The notes beneath the pieces are model-generated. The model saw nothing but the letters and a program-made list of their open reading frames with translations, was not told the origin of the DNA and did not search any database. A DNA stretch of 10,482 nt from Jimgerdemannia flammicorona (Eukaryota > Mucoromycota > Endogonomycetes > Endogonales > Endogonaceae). The stretch's first letter is position 1. Each line of letters starts with the position of its first letter. The stretch spans positions 1 to 10,482 of the forward strand of contig RBNI01007272.1 of assembly GCA_003990745.1 (NCBI GenBank). Reading direction: 5' to 3'. Positions 1-9,666 of this stretch are shown one piece after another. Position numbers and translations under genes: made by a program.

Positions 1-61
1 AGTCACTTGGACACCTCTTTTTATTACCTGTCTATTAATAATTTTACATTTTACCCTTCCA
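1..61 (-). other. LINE 3' trailer with polyadenylation-signal-like AATAAA
   Basis: The sequence downstream of the ORF2 stop (TAG at 64-62) is AT-richer than the coding part and contains AATAAA on the minus strand at 25-20, inside AATAAAAA. This is in the right place for an element-encoded polyadenylation signal. The poly(A) tail and target-site duplication would lie at or beyond the left edge, so the 3' end cannot be fixed here. Confidence 0.5.
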
Positions 62-478
62 CTACCCGATCCCCATAGGAGTGCCACTCCCCCTATCTAC
101 ACTAACAAAGACCACTTTCTCACTCATAACACCAACCCTCCCCCCACTCTGCCTACAGATTTGTTCTACCAAACAACGCCTTTGACCCCCCTTCAACCCC
201 CAACCAAGCCACCAGCCTGTCAAGGTGTCTTCCATAAGGCTATGCCACCTCTTCAGCCAGACCTCGGAGCCAAGTTTCCTCCCATCCTCAAAAAAAAATA
301 ACCAGTGACTGGCCAGCCCCACCCAAATGGCCAAAGCCCAGCCTAACATCAGCTATTTCTTCCCCACCCCCCCCTCCAGTTGGTCTCTTAGATCCTCCCA
401 CTGCCTCTGCCCGTCAGCTCCCCTATACACCACTCTTAGATAATCTCCAATATCCTACCAAAAGGTGCTAAGCACCTC

Positions 479-550
479 ACATTCCCCTAGCCAATGTTCA
501 GGCATCTGTACATATCCCCCTTCCTGCCCTACATTATAACACTCTTTACA
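479..550 (-). other. C-terminal CCHC zinc finger of LINE ORF2 (zf-RVT type)
   Basis: The translated stretch reads CKEC, then about 16 residues, then HWLGEC followed by a W, giving Cys-x2-Cys...His-x4-Cys (Cys codons at 550-548, 541-539 and 481-479). This matches the finger at the C terminus of many LINE and L1 RT proteins, thought to help bind element RNA. All four ligands are intact, although stops lie on both sides (634 and 457). Confidence 0.75.
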
Positions 551-1499
551 GTTGAAGTGGCCTCCCTCGACAAGGTGACCAGAGCGGAAGTTGAGCATGA
601 TATTTTGCCTCAGCACATACCACCAGACCACTCAGTACTTCGGCAGCAACCACCTCCTCACCTTGGCACTCCAGGCCCAAATACTATGCCAGTCCCACTC
701 CTTACCAATTCCTACACCCTGCCAACTGCTAGGCCACAGATCCTGGCCTGGTCCCCATTGGCATTCGATCCCATTATCAATATCAAACTCAATTAAGGGA
801 ATGCCTTCTAGTAACACTCGGTCCCATCTCCATATTGCTGGGTTCCAAGCCTCCTCTCCTTCATTTCCCTGCTACCTAATACCAATGCAGCATACCCCCT
901 CTGCCACTCTCCACCAGAAACCTTTGTATCACAATTGTCCAGAGTTCTGAAGGCCCACAAGTGCTAGGAGATCACCAGTTGAACCCCTTGGTGAGGACCT
1001 CATCTCCTAGACTTTCTGTAGAAGGGGAACCCAATCACCCCCTCTCAACTCTACTGCTCTCTTCAGCCACCATGCTCTCAAGCAGTGCAGCCTCTTAGGA
1101 AAGTCAACCAGCCCAAGTCCCCCACTTGCCACTGGTAAGGACAAGATCTCCCAGCTGATCTGACTCCACCTTCTAGCCCAGATCCACTCTTTGGCCAGCT
1201 TCATCAATCGCTTCACCACCCAAGCTGGGAAGTCTAGATGATAAGCCAGATACCATACCTTCAGCAGCCAATAGATGTTCAGAATCGAAATGTGTCCTAC
1301 CAGAGACAATTGGCAGCCCCCCCAACTCTGCAGGGCCTCCTCCCAAATACCAACCTTCTGCTTCCACCAAAGTCTGGATAGAACTGACCCATATACTGAC
1401 AGATAAATACCCAAGTACCTAACTGCCTCACCAGCAGGGACAATTGTACCAATAATCTCCCTGCCCACCAGACCATTGCCTAGTACTATTGTTTCACAC

Positions 1500-2480
1500 T
1501 TATGCCAATTAAGCCTAGCCCCAGAGTTCGCCTCATACCACTCTACTGTTTTCTTGAGCTTCTCAACATCTGCAATTGATCCTAGACCAACCACTATATC
1601 ATCAGCAAATGCCCCTACTTTCCACCTGATGCCAAAGATAGATAGCCCCACTATCTTCTACCTGATTCTGTCCATGAAGGGCTCCAGAGACAAAGTGTAC
1701 AAAATGGGAGACAGTGGGTCCCCCTGGGGCACCCCCCTACCCAGGGGAAATGCTACCCCTCTATGTCCATTACACATGAGTGCTGCCCTACTTCCTTCCA
1801 GTAGGCTGATCATGGTGGTCCTGAACTGTCATGAGACCCCAATCCTATCCAAAACTTTTGCCAGCCAGACCCATCACACTTGGTCATAAGCCTTCTCCTG
1901 GTCCAAAAAGACCAGATGCCCATCCAGTCCACTGGCTCGTGCCCCTTCAATAATGCCATGCACCCATGCTGTGCTATCCCTGATGAGCCGGCCTCCCACA
2001 AAGCCCCACTACTCCTCACCCAAGACTTGCTGGGCCACCTTTTGCAACCTTGCGACCACCACTTTGGTAACCAACTTTCTGTCCATATTCAGTAGTATAA
2101 TCAGCCTCCAGTTCTTCCAGTCCTCTCAGCTACCTTTGTTCTTATAAAGCAATGTCACCAGCCCTAGATCCTGTTCTCCCACCCATCTCCCTGTCTGTAG
2201 AATCTAATCACACAGTGCTGTCATCTCTCACAGTATTCCAGAGACTCTCACCATCTTTTTCCAGAAGTCCCAGGGCAGACCATCCTCCCCAGGCACTGTA
2301 CCCAAGATTGTCATGGCAAGAACCTGGTGGATCTCCTCCTCTAGCACTGGCAGTACTAAGTCACCCAACCCATCTGCTCGGGTAGGGTGCCAACCCTCCA
2401 ATGCCTGATCAATGTCCTCAGCATCTGCCCCACCCTCCTCCTCACTCCACAATCCACTCCAATGCTCCTTTAATGATCCA
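1500..2480 (-). other. Reverse transcriptase domain of LINE ORF2
   Basis: Non-LTR RT domain. Seen in order: GEDGLPWDFWKK (PDGLP-like block, near 2265), an LLYKNKG block followed by a decayed RPITLLN block read as RLIILLN, GFVGGR, DQEKAYD (1903-1883, motif A Asp), RGVPQGDPLSP (RT block 4/5; PQGDPLSP at 1729-1706) and FADD (1609-1598, the paired catalytic Asp). SGARLNWHK follows, as in L1-like RTs. The three catalytic Asp residues all survive. The domain is broken by stops at 2230, 2206, 2128, 2011, 1876, 1831 and 1660 (first base of each codon), so the copy cannot make an RT. Confidence 0.92.
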
Positions 2481-3037
2481 AGAATGTCTTATACCCCATA
2501 CACCAATAAACCATTGGCATTAACCACCCCCTCCCACCTGTGCTGCACCCTTCTCACCTGAAGGGCTCTCATGAGAAACTTTGAGGGCCGCTTGCCTTCC
2601 TCCAGCCCCTGCCAATGAAGCTGCACTGCCAGACCCTGGACCCTTGCCTCTTCCTCATTCTGCAGCATCTGTTGTAGTTCAGCCACCTCTATTCTTAACC
2701 TTATCAATTGCCAGTCCTCTTCTCTCTCCAATGTTGCCAGTCTTGCCCCATCCTCTAAGAGTCTTGATAGTCTACTAGAAGCCCACTGCACCCACCACCT
2801 CTTCTGTCTCCCTGCCTCTATACCAGCCTCACTCTAGAAAGTTCTGGCCATCTCCTTCATCCGCATCCACTGAATATCAACTGGGACACCTTCCTGCCTC
2901 CAGCATTCTATCTGCAGTTGAACTCCTTCAGCCCATTTATCCTACCGGATCTTATCATCTAGTAAGGAGGAATTGAGACACCAATGTCCAGGCCCATCCC
3001 CACTCCCCCCAAAATGTCCCTGCCCTAAAAGCCCCCA

Positions 3038-3717
3038 ATGATCCGACCAAGGACACCATTCCACCTCCAGCAACTTCCAAACATCCAAGCCCCAGCAGCT
3101 GACTGTCAGAATCCAATCAATCCTCATCCCCAGTCTCCTGGCCCAGTGCATGTACACCCTCCTATTCCCCCAACATTCCTGACCTGCATCTACCAGAGCA
3201 CTCAGTCTTTCCACTTCCTCCCATACCGCCAGACCTCCACTCTGACCCACTGCTCCTCATCCTCCATCAGTTCTATCTCTCAATATGTCACGGACCATAT
3301 TGAAGTCCCCACTGAGCACATCTACCCCAACCTCTACAAGAATTCCACTCTCCTGTAGGCCTGTCACCCAATTCACCTGCTTGCCCATACTGCAGGGCAG
3401 TAGCAGGAGCCCACCATAACTGGCTCCCAACCCGTGTATATCCACTCACCCCAGACCAATCTATCCCCCCAGCTCTGCACATCCTGTATCTCCCCTCTGC
3501 CCTTCCACACCAGAATTCCAACCTTGCCTCTCCAAACTGCCTCACCACCCCACTCCTTCATCCATTCCAGTCTATCCAAGTCATCCTCACACCTGACATC
3601 CTGCAAGAGGAAGAGATTGGCCTCCAATCCCTTCAGCCAAGTAAAAATGTTCTTATGTCGATAAGCACCCCATAACCCATTCACGTTCAAAGAAAAAATG
3701 TTAGTTGTACTATTCAT
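3038..3717 (-). other. APE-type endonuclease domain of LINE ORF2
   Basis: This is an exonuclease-endonuclease-phosphatase fold domain that nicks target DNA. Seen in order: SLNVNG near the N terminus, LLQDVR, a YCP strand, GDFN (3310-3299), RIDWI (3124-3110) and SDH (3046-3038). SDH and GDFN are the diagnostic family motifs, with the His of SDH catalytic. The metal-binding Glu that normally follows LQ in this family appears as Asp (LQDV). This may be a clade variant or a damaging change. The frameshift near 3373-3398 and a TGA at 3259-3257 lie inside the domain. Confidence 0.88.
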
Positions 3718-3745
3718 AAGGGAAATTATAGTTTCAGATGCATCC
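3718..3745 (-). other. ORF1-ORF2 intercistronic gap
   Basis: Twenty-eight bases separate the ORF1 TAA (3748-3746) from the proposed ORF2 ATG (3717-3715). The ORF2 frame is also open upstream of the ATG, back to about 3966, so the two frames overlap as open frames. This compact layout is typical of bicistronic LINE RNAs, in which ORF2 is made by reinitiation or a similar mechanism. That mechanism is an inference. Confidence 0.5.
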
Positions 3746-5669
3746 TTACTGCTCCATGTCCACTTCCTCCTGTGCCCTATCCAGGTTGCACTCTGCAATA
3801 GCTTCTGCTTTCTCAGCCCTCTTAGCCTCCAATTCAGCCAGAATCTCAGCCATCTCCCCATCCTCCTTTTCCTCAAAATCCTCGCAGTACTCCAAGCAAG
3901 CCTCTTGCCAGAGCTGCAGTCCATGCCACTTAGTCCAACAGTGGGCAGCCCGCTCACCCACCACAACTGCCAGAGCAGCTTCCCTCTCCTTATCTACCTC
4001 ATACCCCTCTTTCTCCAAGTATACCACCAGAATTTCAGCCTTCAATGCTGCCACCACTCTCTCATCCTGCAGGATCCTTGCCCAATACTCATCGCTCATC
4101 ACTTGGAGGTCGACTTCCCCCAGCTCTTCAGCCACCAAGTTGTTCATCATCTGGCACACCCAGAGCAGGTTTCCCACCTCCTTCTCTCCAGAGATTGCTG
4201 GCCTCCCTCCATCCAACATCATAGTATCAACCCCTATACTCACCAACTCATTCCATCCCTCCTCCAGTATATCTACCAATTCCCCTTCGCTAGTTGCCTC
4301 TACCAATCCCCCTTTCTCTGCATTTGGGACTCCAAAGCACACCGTGCATCAGCACATCCTCCACCACTCTACCTCTTGCTGCCAGACCTCTTCTGATAAG
4401 GAGAGAGGGTGAAGGTGAACCCTCCCAGGTTTCCTCCCAAACCTCAAGTGTGCCATCTTCATATGGATTCTTGCTTGGCCCCTTCTTGGCCTCCACTCAC
4501 CTCTCCTCCTCATTTCTTCCACTACTAGTAGCTCAGACACTTGCCTCAGCACCTCCAGTGGTTGTACTATTGCTCGTCATCCTCGTCGCCTCTGCCCCCA
4601 TTTTCGCCAACAATTCCCTCTGCCTTCTGCACCCTTAGGACCTCTCCCACACCTCCTTGTTGATGCGGACTCACCTCCCTCCAACCACCTCAAGATGTGT
4701 TGCCTCCTCGAATGCCTTCCATGCTTTCGCCCTCCTCTCTACTGCTCTACTTAACTCCTCCAGTGCTTCTAGCAAATCCTCTTCCTCCTCCTCACTCCCC
4801 TTTACTCTCATCACCTTGCACAAGAAAGCCCCCCATACTATCACTGAGGGCCAGTCCCATGCCTTCCCAGTAGCCTCCCATCTAGCCAACTGAATCCTAA
4901 CATCAATATCTCCTGTCCAGAGGGAGGTTCCTTCCCACACTCTGAACCCAATATCAACCATCTCCCCATACTCTGCCATGATCTCCTTGACTCTCTTCCT
5001 CATCTTTTCAGCAGTAACAGTGGGAACTTCTTTCACCAGCAGCTGCACTACTCTCGGGTCCCACCACAGGCATCTCACCATTAGTATGCACACCTCACCC
5101 ACTCTCATCCCAGCCTTCAGAGCCTCCTCCAGTAGCCCAGCCTCCTCAAATCCTACCTCCACCCCCTCAAGGCCCTTCAGGAACTTAACTGATACCGCAC
5201 CACTCATCTGCTTCGCAATCAGCCCCAGAACCATTTTTGCCATCACTACCAAGCCCTAGAAACACACTGTGACTGCAAATTCTGAGATCGACTTCTTGAG
5301 TAATGGAGCCACCACCAGTCCCATTACACCATCTGCCAGGTCCCTGGGCCTTGTGCCCTTCTCACTGCTCAGCTCACTATCAGCAGTTCCATCTAGATTT
5401 TTTTCCAGATTGTCCATCACACCCCCATCAGCAGTCCCCGCCTCAGCTGCTACCCCCCCAGCTCCACCCCTCTGGCCATCCTGAGAGGCACCCCCATGAG
5501 GTTGCTGTCTTGTAGCCCTCATCAGCACTTCCCCCCCCCTCAGCCAGCTCTCCAGGCCAGCCCCCTGCTGACCCCCCTTCACCTTCTCCACAAAGCTCAC
5601 TCTGCCAGACCCTTGACCTCCAGCTCCTCCCTCTCCTCCACCACATCCTCCCACCAGCAGGCCCCTCAT
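3746..5669 (-). pseudogene. LINE ORF1 (putative RNA-binding/chaperone protein), inactivated
   Basis: It occupies the ORF1 position just upstream of ORF2 and ends with TAA at 3748-3746. The first in-frame ATG is at 5669-5667, and an upstream in-frame TAA at 5702-5700 supports a start here. The first part is very Gly-rich. A middle part (about 5250-4675) is helical with an acidic EEEEED run. The last part (4342-3746) is Glu/Ala-rich and coiled-coil-like. The frame from 5669 holds premature stops whose first bases are at 5258, 4673, 4637, 4535 and 4499. It shifts to another frame between about 4500 and 4345 to reach the C-terminal part. I recognise no named domain. A CxCxxC cluster near 4350-4330 is interrupted by a TGA and could be the remnant of a metal-binding site. 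The role is inferred from position only. Confidence 0.7.
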
Positions 5670-5745
5670 ACAGCCCCCCAAACCAGGGACTCTCCCTACT
5701 TACTGCCATTCGAAAGCTCCAGGGCCACCCTGCCCAGTACATACC
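5670..5745 (-). other. LINE 5' leader and probable 5' boundary
   Basis: This short G-rich stretch on the minus strand lies between the ORF1 ATG and the compositional break. It contains an in-frame TAA (5702-5700) but no coding signal. LINEs often carry an internal promoter here, but I see no motif that proves one. It may also be a 5' truncation point. Confidence 0.4.
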
Positions 5746-5750
5746 TCAGA

Positions 5751-6893
5751 ATGCTCGTTGGTTGCTATAATACTAGTAGTTTGTCTCCAGAAACTGTGTC
5801 GAAAGTATTGCCAAAAGATTGTATAACCTGAATGTTACCAGAGAAAGATGGAAAAGATTACATTATCTGGACATTCTATATGATGAATCTCCTTGATGAA
5901 TGTGGCTTGGCAGAGTATATGAAGCCATAAGTATAGATTCAAGACTACAACTCTACAAATGATTACTGAGCATTATGCAAGATTGTATTTATATTATCAA
6001 ATTTGCAAATAAAGCTCATAATGCATACAGACATAGCCTATAAAGTATGAGAAGTTCTATGCAATCATTTCATGTAAGCATTCACATCAAATAGATTCCA
6101 CCTGAAATCTCAGCTATTCAATCTTCAAATGAAGCCTAAGGAGAGCATCTGTGAATATACTAGTCATATTGATAATTTGCTGAATTAAGTGAATTTCCTC
6201 AGTATATCTATGAATTGTATTGGTAATGAAGATAAGGTTATAGCACTTACAAAAGGACTTCTGGATATATATAATATTGATATTATAGCTATGTATAAGA
6301 GTAGTACTCTTATAGACTATACTCACATAATAATGAGTCTCATAAATAAGGAAATTCACCAAGAAAATAGTGCTAATAATAACAAAAGGGCATTCTACAG
6401 ATTCCATAGATACAGTACCAAATAAGATCAAAAGTATGGTCAATAAAGCCAATGAATCCAAACCCAAGCTCAACAATATAATAACCAATCAATCAAGTAT
6501 GATGGTTATTGTAAATACTGTAACAAGTATAGACATAGGAAGCACCAATGTTATCACTGGAAAAATGATAAAGAGAGTGGTAAAAATAAGCATGGAAAAA
6601 GCCAGTATTGACAATGTAGATGTGGGAACTATAGAGAGAAGTATAGCAATATAAATATTACTAAAACTGATGAAAGCAGTAATTTATTTTTTACACAAGC
6701 TACTAACTCTACTATTAGTTCCACTAGTTCTACTAGTACAAGATCTACCATCAAATCCACTAATTTATTATCTATAAATTCCAGTCAACAGTAAAAGCAA
6801 AAAAGTAATAATATAAACACTACCAGCAATTCAGATAGAAAAACTACCAACCATATATCTACTGAATATGCCAATATAGTCAATGATAATGAT
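5751..6893 (+). pseudogene. Copia gag (capsid/nucleocapsid) region, inactivated
   Basis: Gag packages element RNA. In frame 3 the reading starts at ATG 5751 (an alternative ATG is at 5832, directly after a TGA). It then gives KDGKDYIIW and MMNLLDEC, the N-terminal signature of copia gag (UBN2-like). Next come a block with ALCKIVF, LKSQLFNLQMKPKES and a helical stretch around 6180-6360 ending before the nucleocapsid. Stops occur where the family has Gln, Trp or Arg, for example at 5829, 5928, 5934 and 5967, then TAA at 6423. A Ser/Thr-rich linker follows the zinc knuckle (about 6690-6780). The frame is open upstream of 5751 into the LINE, so the true N terminus may be lost. Confidence 0.85.
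6510..6551 (+). other. Gag CCHC zinc knuckle
   Basis: The frame-3 translation reads CKYCNKYRHRKHQC, an exact Cys-x2-Cys-x4-His-x4-Cys nucleocapsid knuckle. It is rich in Lys and Arg, as expected for binding nucleic acid. All four ligands survive in a region otherwise full of damage. About 20 codons downstream there is a second small Cys cluster (QCRCGNYR, near 6610-6640), which lacks the spacing of a second knuckle. Confidence 0.9.
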
Positions 6894-7319
6894 GTCTAAT
6901 TAATGGATTCCAGAGCTATGCAATATATGATACTATACAGAGAGTAGTTCTCTATATATCAACTATTCAAACACCCTATATCCATCAAGTTGAGAGATAA
7001 TAATTTCATCTCTACTCAAGGAAAGGAGAATATTAGCATATATCTCTACAGAAATATCATTAAATCTATTGCTACTCTTGCAGATATACTATATACTCCA
7101 GAGATAAGAAAGAACCTTTTCTCTATAAACAAAATAATGACCCATAGCAACAAAGAGATATATATATATTCAAAAGATACAATAGTATATAATTTGTATA
7201 ATAACAAGAGATTAATAACAGCCTTGAAATATAGTAATCTTTATATAATCAATAGTATACTGAGTAGTATAAAAGTCTCTACATATATAATAACTATGTC
7301 TGATATATCTAATATATAA
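6894..7319 (+). pseudogene. Copia aspartic protease region, inactivated
   Basis: This is the pepsin-like protease that cuts the Gag-Pol polyprotein. Frame 3 reads MDSRAMQYM at 6903-6929, aligned with the copia active-site block D-S-G-A. The catalytic Asp (6906-6908) is kept, but the Gly is now Arg (AGA, one G-to-A change from GGA). The C-terminal part reads LYTPEIRKNLFSINKI (about 7089-7136), the very typical closing motif of copia proteases. A stop lies at 6945-6947 and the open part ends with TAA at 7317-7319. Confidence 0.83.
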
Positions 7320-8235
7320 CATCAATGCTTAAGATATATCAGCAAGATGAGCTTTGAATGGATGATAAGGCATGGATCCATTAGAGAATTACCAGCAGTA
7401 TATCTGTATAACAGTTTCTGCAAGAATTATATGGCAAATAAGACATCCTAGTGATCATTCAAAGAATAATTAAAGCATATATCTAGGATCCTAGACCTCA
7501 TGCATATAGATATGTGGATCAATACATATACCATCACATTCTAGCAAGAGATATTTTCTCATATTCATTAATAATTATATGCATAAAGTGTATATATATC
7601 TCCTATTGGCAAAGAGTGAAGTCTTGGATAAATTCAAAGAATTCAAAGTAATTACTGAGAATGAAACTAGATATAGAATATACACTATATAATTAGTATA
7701 TAGATACAAATATATCAATTATGTATTCAAGTAGTTCCTGATGAAACATAGTATAATCTATCAAATAATGGCTCCCTATGTCTCAGCAGAATGGTATGAC
7801 TGAGCGATTTAATCATATAGCTATAGAAATAGCATATGTATATGATGATCAATGCCACTAGATTAGAATATTCCTATTGGGTCAAAGCCATCAATATAGT
7901 AGTATATATCTGTAATAGATATATATCTTGATCACTAAGTAAAGAAGCTGGTAACAACAATAAGTATAAGGATTATTATCTCACTCCTGAAGAATTACAG
8001 AGTAGAACAAAGCTAGATGTATTCCATCTATATATATTTAGATCTAACACATATGTCCTTGATAAAAGCAATACTATCTAGGATAAATTTGAACTCAAGA
8101 CAAGTAAGCATATATTTCTTGGGTATTCTGACAAAGAATACTAGCTATAGGATCTATATAAGCAGTGTATAGTCATCTTACATAACATACAGTTTAGAGA
8201 AAAAGGAAATAGCTTGGAACCCTACATAGAAATAT
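7320..8235 (+). pseudogene. Copia integrase region (HHCC plus DDE core), inactivated
   Basis: Integrase joins element cDNA to the genome. The zinc-binding head shows His at 7320-7322, His at 7371-7373 (IRHGSI) and Cys at 7419-7421. The fourth ligand reads Tyr (TAT at 7428-7430, one G-to-A from TGT). The core starts with LDLMHIDMW, Asp codon at 7509-7511. The second core Asp is not recognisable. The block SQQNGMTERFN (7781-7813, frame 2) supplies the catalytic Glu (7802-7804). After a shift near 7840, frame 3 resumes with MINATRLEYSYW, LTPEEL and KHIFLGYSDKEY, the standard end of copia integrase. Frames change near 7540-7600, at 7771-7783 and near 7835-7845, and stops are frequent. Confidence 0.87.
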
Positions 8236-8625
8236 CAGTTGAAACCTCTACATCTATATCTCAGCCAGTATAAATGTAGCAATCAGCATAATCATCATCT
8301 ACCTCTCTAGCAGTCAATTAAAATTATTATCAACTGCTATATGTACTTGAGCCAGAAATATCTGAGTCAAGAATAATATAGATCAAAGATGATAACAGTG
8401 AATCCTCCAATGATGAGAAATCCTCTATGAAGGGTAAAAAAATGCAAAAGCACTCTAATATTTACTGTAAAACTCATTCAAAACTAGGAAATTATTAAGA
8501 TATACCAATAGACTCTCAGTGGCAATATAAGGACCATATGAGCTATATTGAAGTATATAAATATGCATATATTGTGATATCTTCCAGCAAGCCAAGTATA
8601 TATAATAAAGTTATAACTAATCCTA
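8236..8625 (+). other. Copia integrase-RT linker, low similarity
   Basis: The frame-3 translation is Ser-rich and poorly conserved (SVETSTSIS, SESRII, DEKSSMKGKK) with scattered stops, as is usual for the variable linker between copia integrase and RT. I see no separate gene here. Confidence 0.5.
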
Positions 8626-9650
8626 ATAGCAAGAAATTGAAATAAGTGCTGGATGAGAAATATGATTTACTTATCAAGAATAGTATGTGAGATCTAGTAT
8701 CTCTTCCACCAAACCATCAAGTAATTAGATTAAGATAAGTGTATAGGATAAAGTACAATATTGATAGTAATATAGAGTGATATAAAGCTCACTTCATTGC
8801 TAAGAATTACTTATAAGATTATAGTATAGATTATGATGAAACATTCTCACCAGTATTTAAACTTACTTCACTTAGAATACTCCTTGTGATCAGTACACTA
8901 TATGATCTAGAAATCTACTAAATAAATATTAAGATAGCCTTTCTGAATGGTAATATAGATACTGAACTATATATTCATTAACTACAAGGATATGAACTAT
9001 ATAATAAACAGAATAATAAGCTCATATGCAAACTATATAAAGGACTATATAGTATTAAGTAAGCAATATACCTATGGAATAAAAGAATTGATAAATATCT
9101 CCTTAACAACAGATTCAAATATTACAAAGCTAACAATTGTATATATATCTAGTATTATGATAATAGTATAGTATTCATCAGCATATGGGTTGATGATATC
9201 ATTATCATAGCTAGCAAGAATAGACTTAATAGAGTAAAAGAAACTCTATGCTGAGAATTCAAGATGACTGACATGGGTAATGTATTTTTTCTTTTGGAGA
9301 TATTGATTACATATGACAGAAATGTATATGTCATATACCTCTCATAAGAAACTTATACCAAAGCCATTCTTGAATACTTCAATATAAGTGATTGCAAGCC
9401 TGTCAGCACTCCTATAGATACTTCCATGAAGTTAAGGAAGCTAAGCACTATATCTGAGAATAATGACAATAAGAACAGCACTAACAATATTCTCTATCAG
9501 TAAGCAGTCAGCTCTCTCATATATCTCATACTAGAAATAAGACCCAATATATTATATACTATAAATAAAATAGTGCAATATTTCTCATACTATGATAATT
9601 TACATTGGATGGTCATTAAGAGAATTTTCTAATACTTAAAGAGATCAGCA
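8626..9650 (+). pseudogene. Copia reverse transcriptase (RVT_2), inactivated
   Basis: This is the polymerase that copies element RNA into cDNA. Frame 3 shows, in order, DEKYDLLIKNS and DLVSLPPN (8650-8720), YKAHFIAKNY, DYDETFSPVFKLTSLR (about 8829-8876), IKIAFLNG (8928-8951), an LYKGLYSIK block, IWVDDIIIIASK (from 9183), FKMTDMG, and CKPVSTPID with SSLIYL further on. These are the classic RVT_2 blocks. The active-site pair VDD survives (Asp at 9192-9197). The motif A Asp has become Asn (AAT at 8925-8927, one G-to-A from GAT). Stops fall at expected Gln, Trp or Arg codons, for example TAA at 8919 and 9498. The WVDD form instead of the commoner YVDD occurs in some fungal copia elements. Confidence 0.93.
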
Positions 9651-9653
9651 TAC

Positions 9654-9666
9654 TATATATATATAT
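9654..9666 (+). repeat. TA dinucleotide run at an RT/RNase H frame change
   Basis: A run of six and a half TA units interrupts the polyprotein. To the left the copia blocks are in frame 3 (YLKRSAYY). Directly to the right they continue in frame 2 (GSNIGLSGSNSI, then YDADW). Replication slippage in the run is the simplest cause of the shift. Confidence 0.75.

Larger units (their letters stand above)
62..3717 (-). pseudogene. LINE ORF2: endonuclease / reverse transcriptase polyprotein, inactivated
   Basis: This is the replication protein of the LINE. The endonuclease nicks target DNA and the reverse transcriptase primes on the nick. The start is taken at ATG 3717-3715, which opens MNSTTNIFSLNVNG, the usual N-terminal strand of LINE endonucleases, 28 bases after the ORF1 stop. 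The length, about 1,218 codons, is normal for ORF2. Order: APE endonuclease (about 3700-3038), linker with GKRPSKF (near 2600), RT (about 2480-1500), post-RT region with GGLGLVDF (near 1110), CCHC finger (550-479). One frame is kept from about 3373 to 62 with 17 premature stops, whose first bases are at 3259, 2944, 2836, 2491, 2230, 2206, 2128, 2011, 1876, 1831, 1660, 1009, 931, 874, 634, 457 and 355. A net one-base frameshift lies between about 3398 and 3373. Most stops are TAG or TGA, as expected from C-to-T changes in CAG or CGA, or G-to-A changes in TGG. Confidence 0.93.
1..5745 (-). mobile_element. Non-LTR (LINE) retrotransposon, nearly full length, inactivated
   Basis: Seen: the minus strand encodes, in order, an ORF1, then an ORF2 with apurinic-type endonuclease, reverse transcriptase and a terminal CCHC finger, then a short trailer with AATAAA. 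This is the canonical layout of APE-bearing LINEs, which copy themselves by target-primed reverse transcription. The right limit is placed at about 5745, where C/T-rich plus-strand sequence of roughly 50% GC gives way abruptly to AT-rich copia sequence. The left limit is open: no poly(A) tail is seen, so the element probably ends at or just beyond base 1. The DQEKAYD motif, the RT style and the terminal finger resemble the L1/Tx1-like group, but the clade is an inference. Many premature stops and at least two frameshifts make the copy non-autonomous. Confidence 0.93.

Noticed and set aside
1..40. Target-site duplication between the left edge and the 5740-5760 junction
   Set aside because: Only a loose match was found (ACACCTC against ATACCTC), too short and imperfect. 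The true 3' end of the LINE is probably outside the window.
3698..4412. Long plus-strand open frames of over 220 codons across the LINE
   Set aside because: They lie opposite LINE ORF1. The coding strand is purine-rich, so its complement has few stops. The translations are Ser/Pro/Leu-rich, show no family motif, and two overlap in different frames.
5735..5750. Minus-strand GAG/GTATGT as a 5' splice site of a host gene
   Set aside because: It matches a fungal donor consensus but sits at the element boundary, with no exon, branch point or acceptor that I can tie to it.
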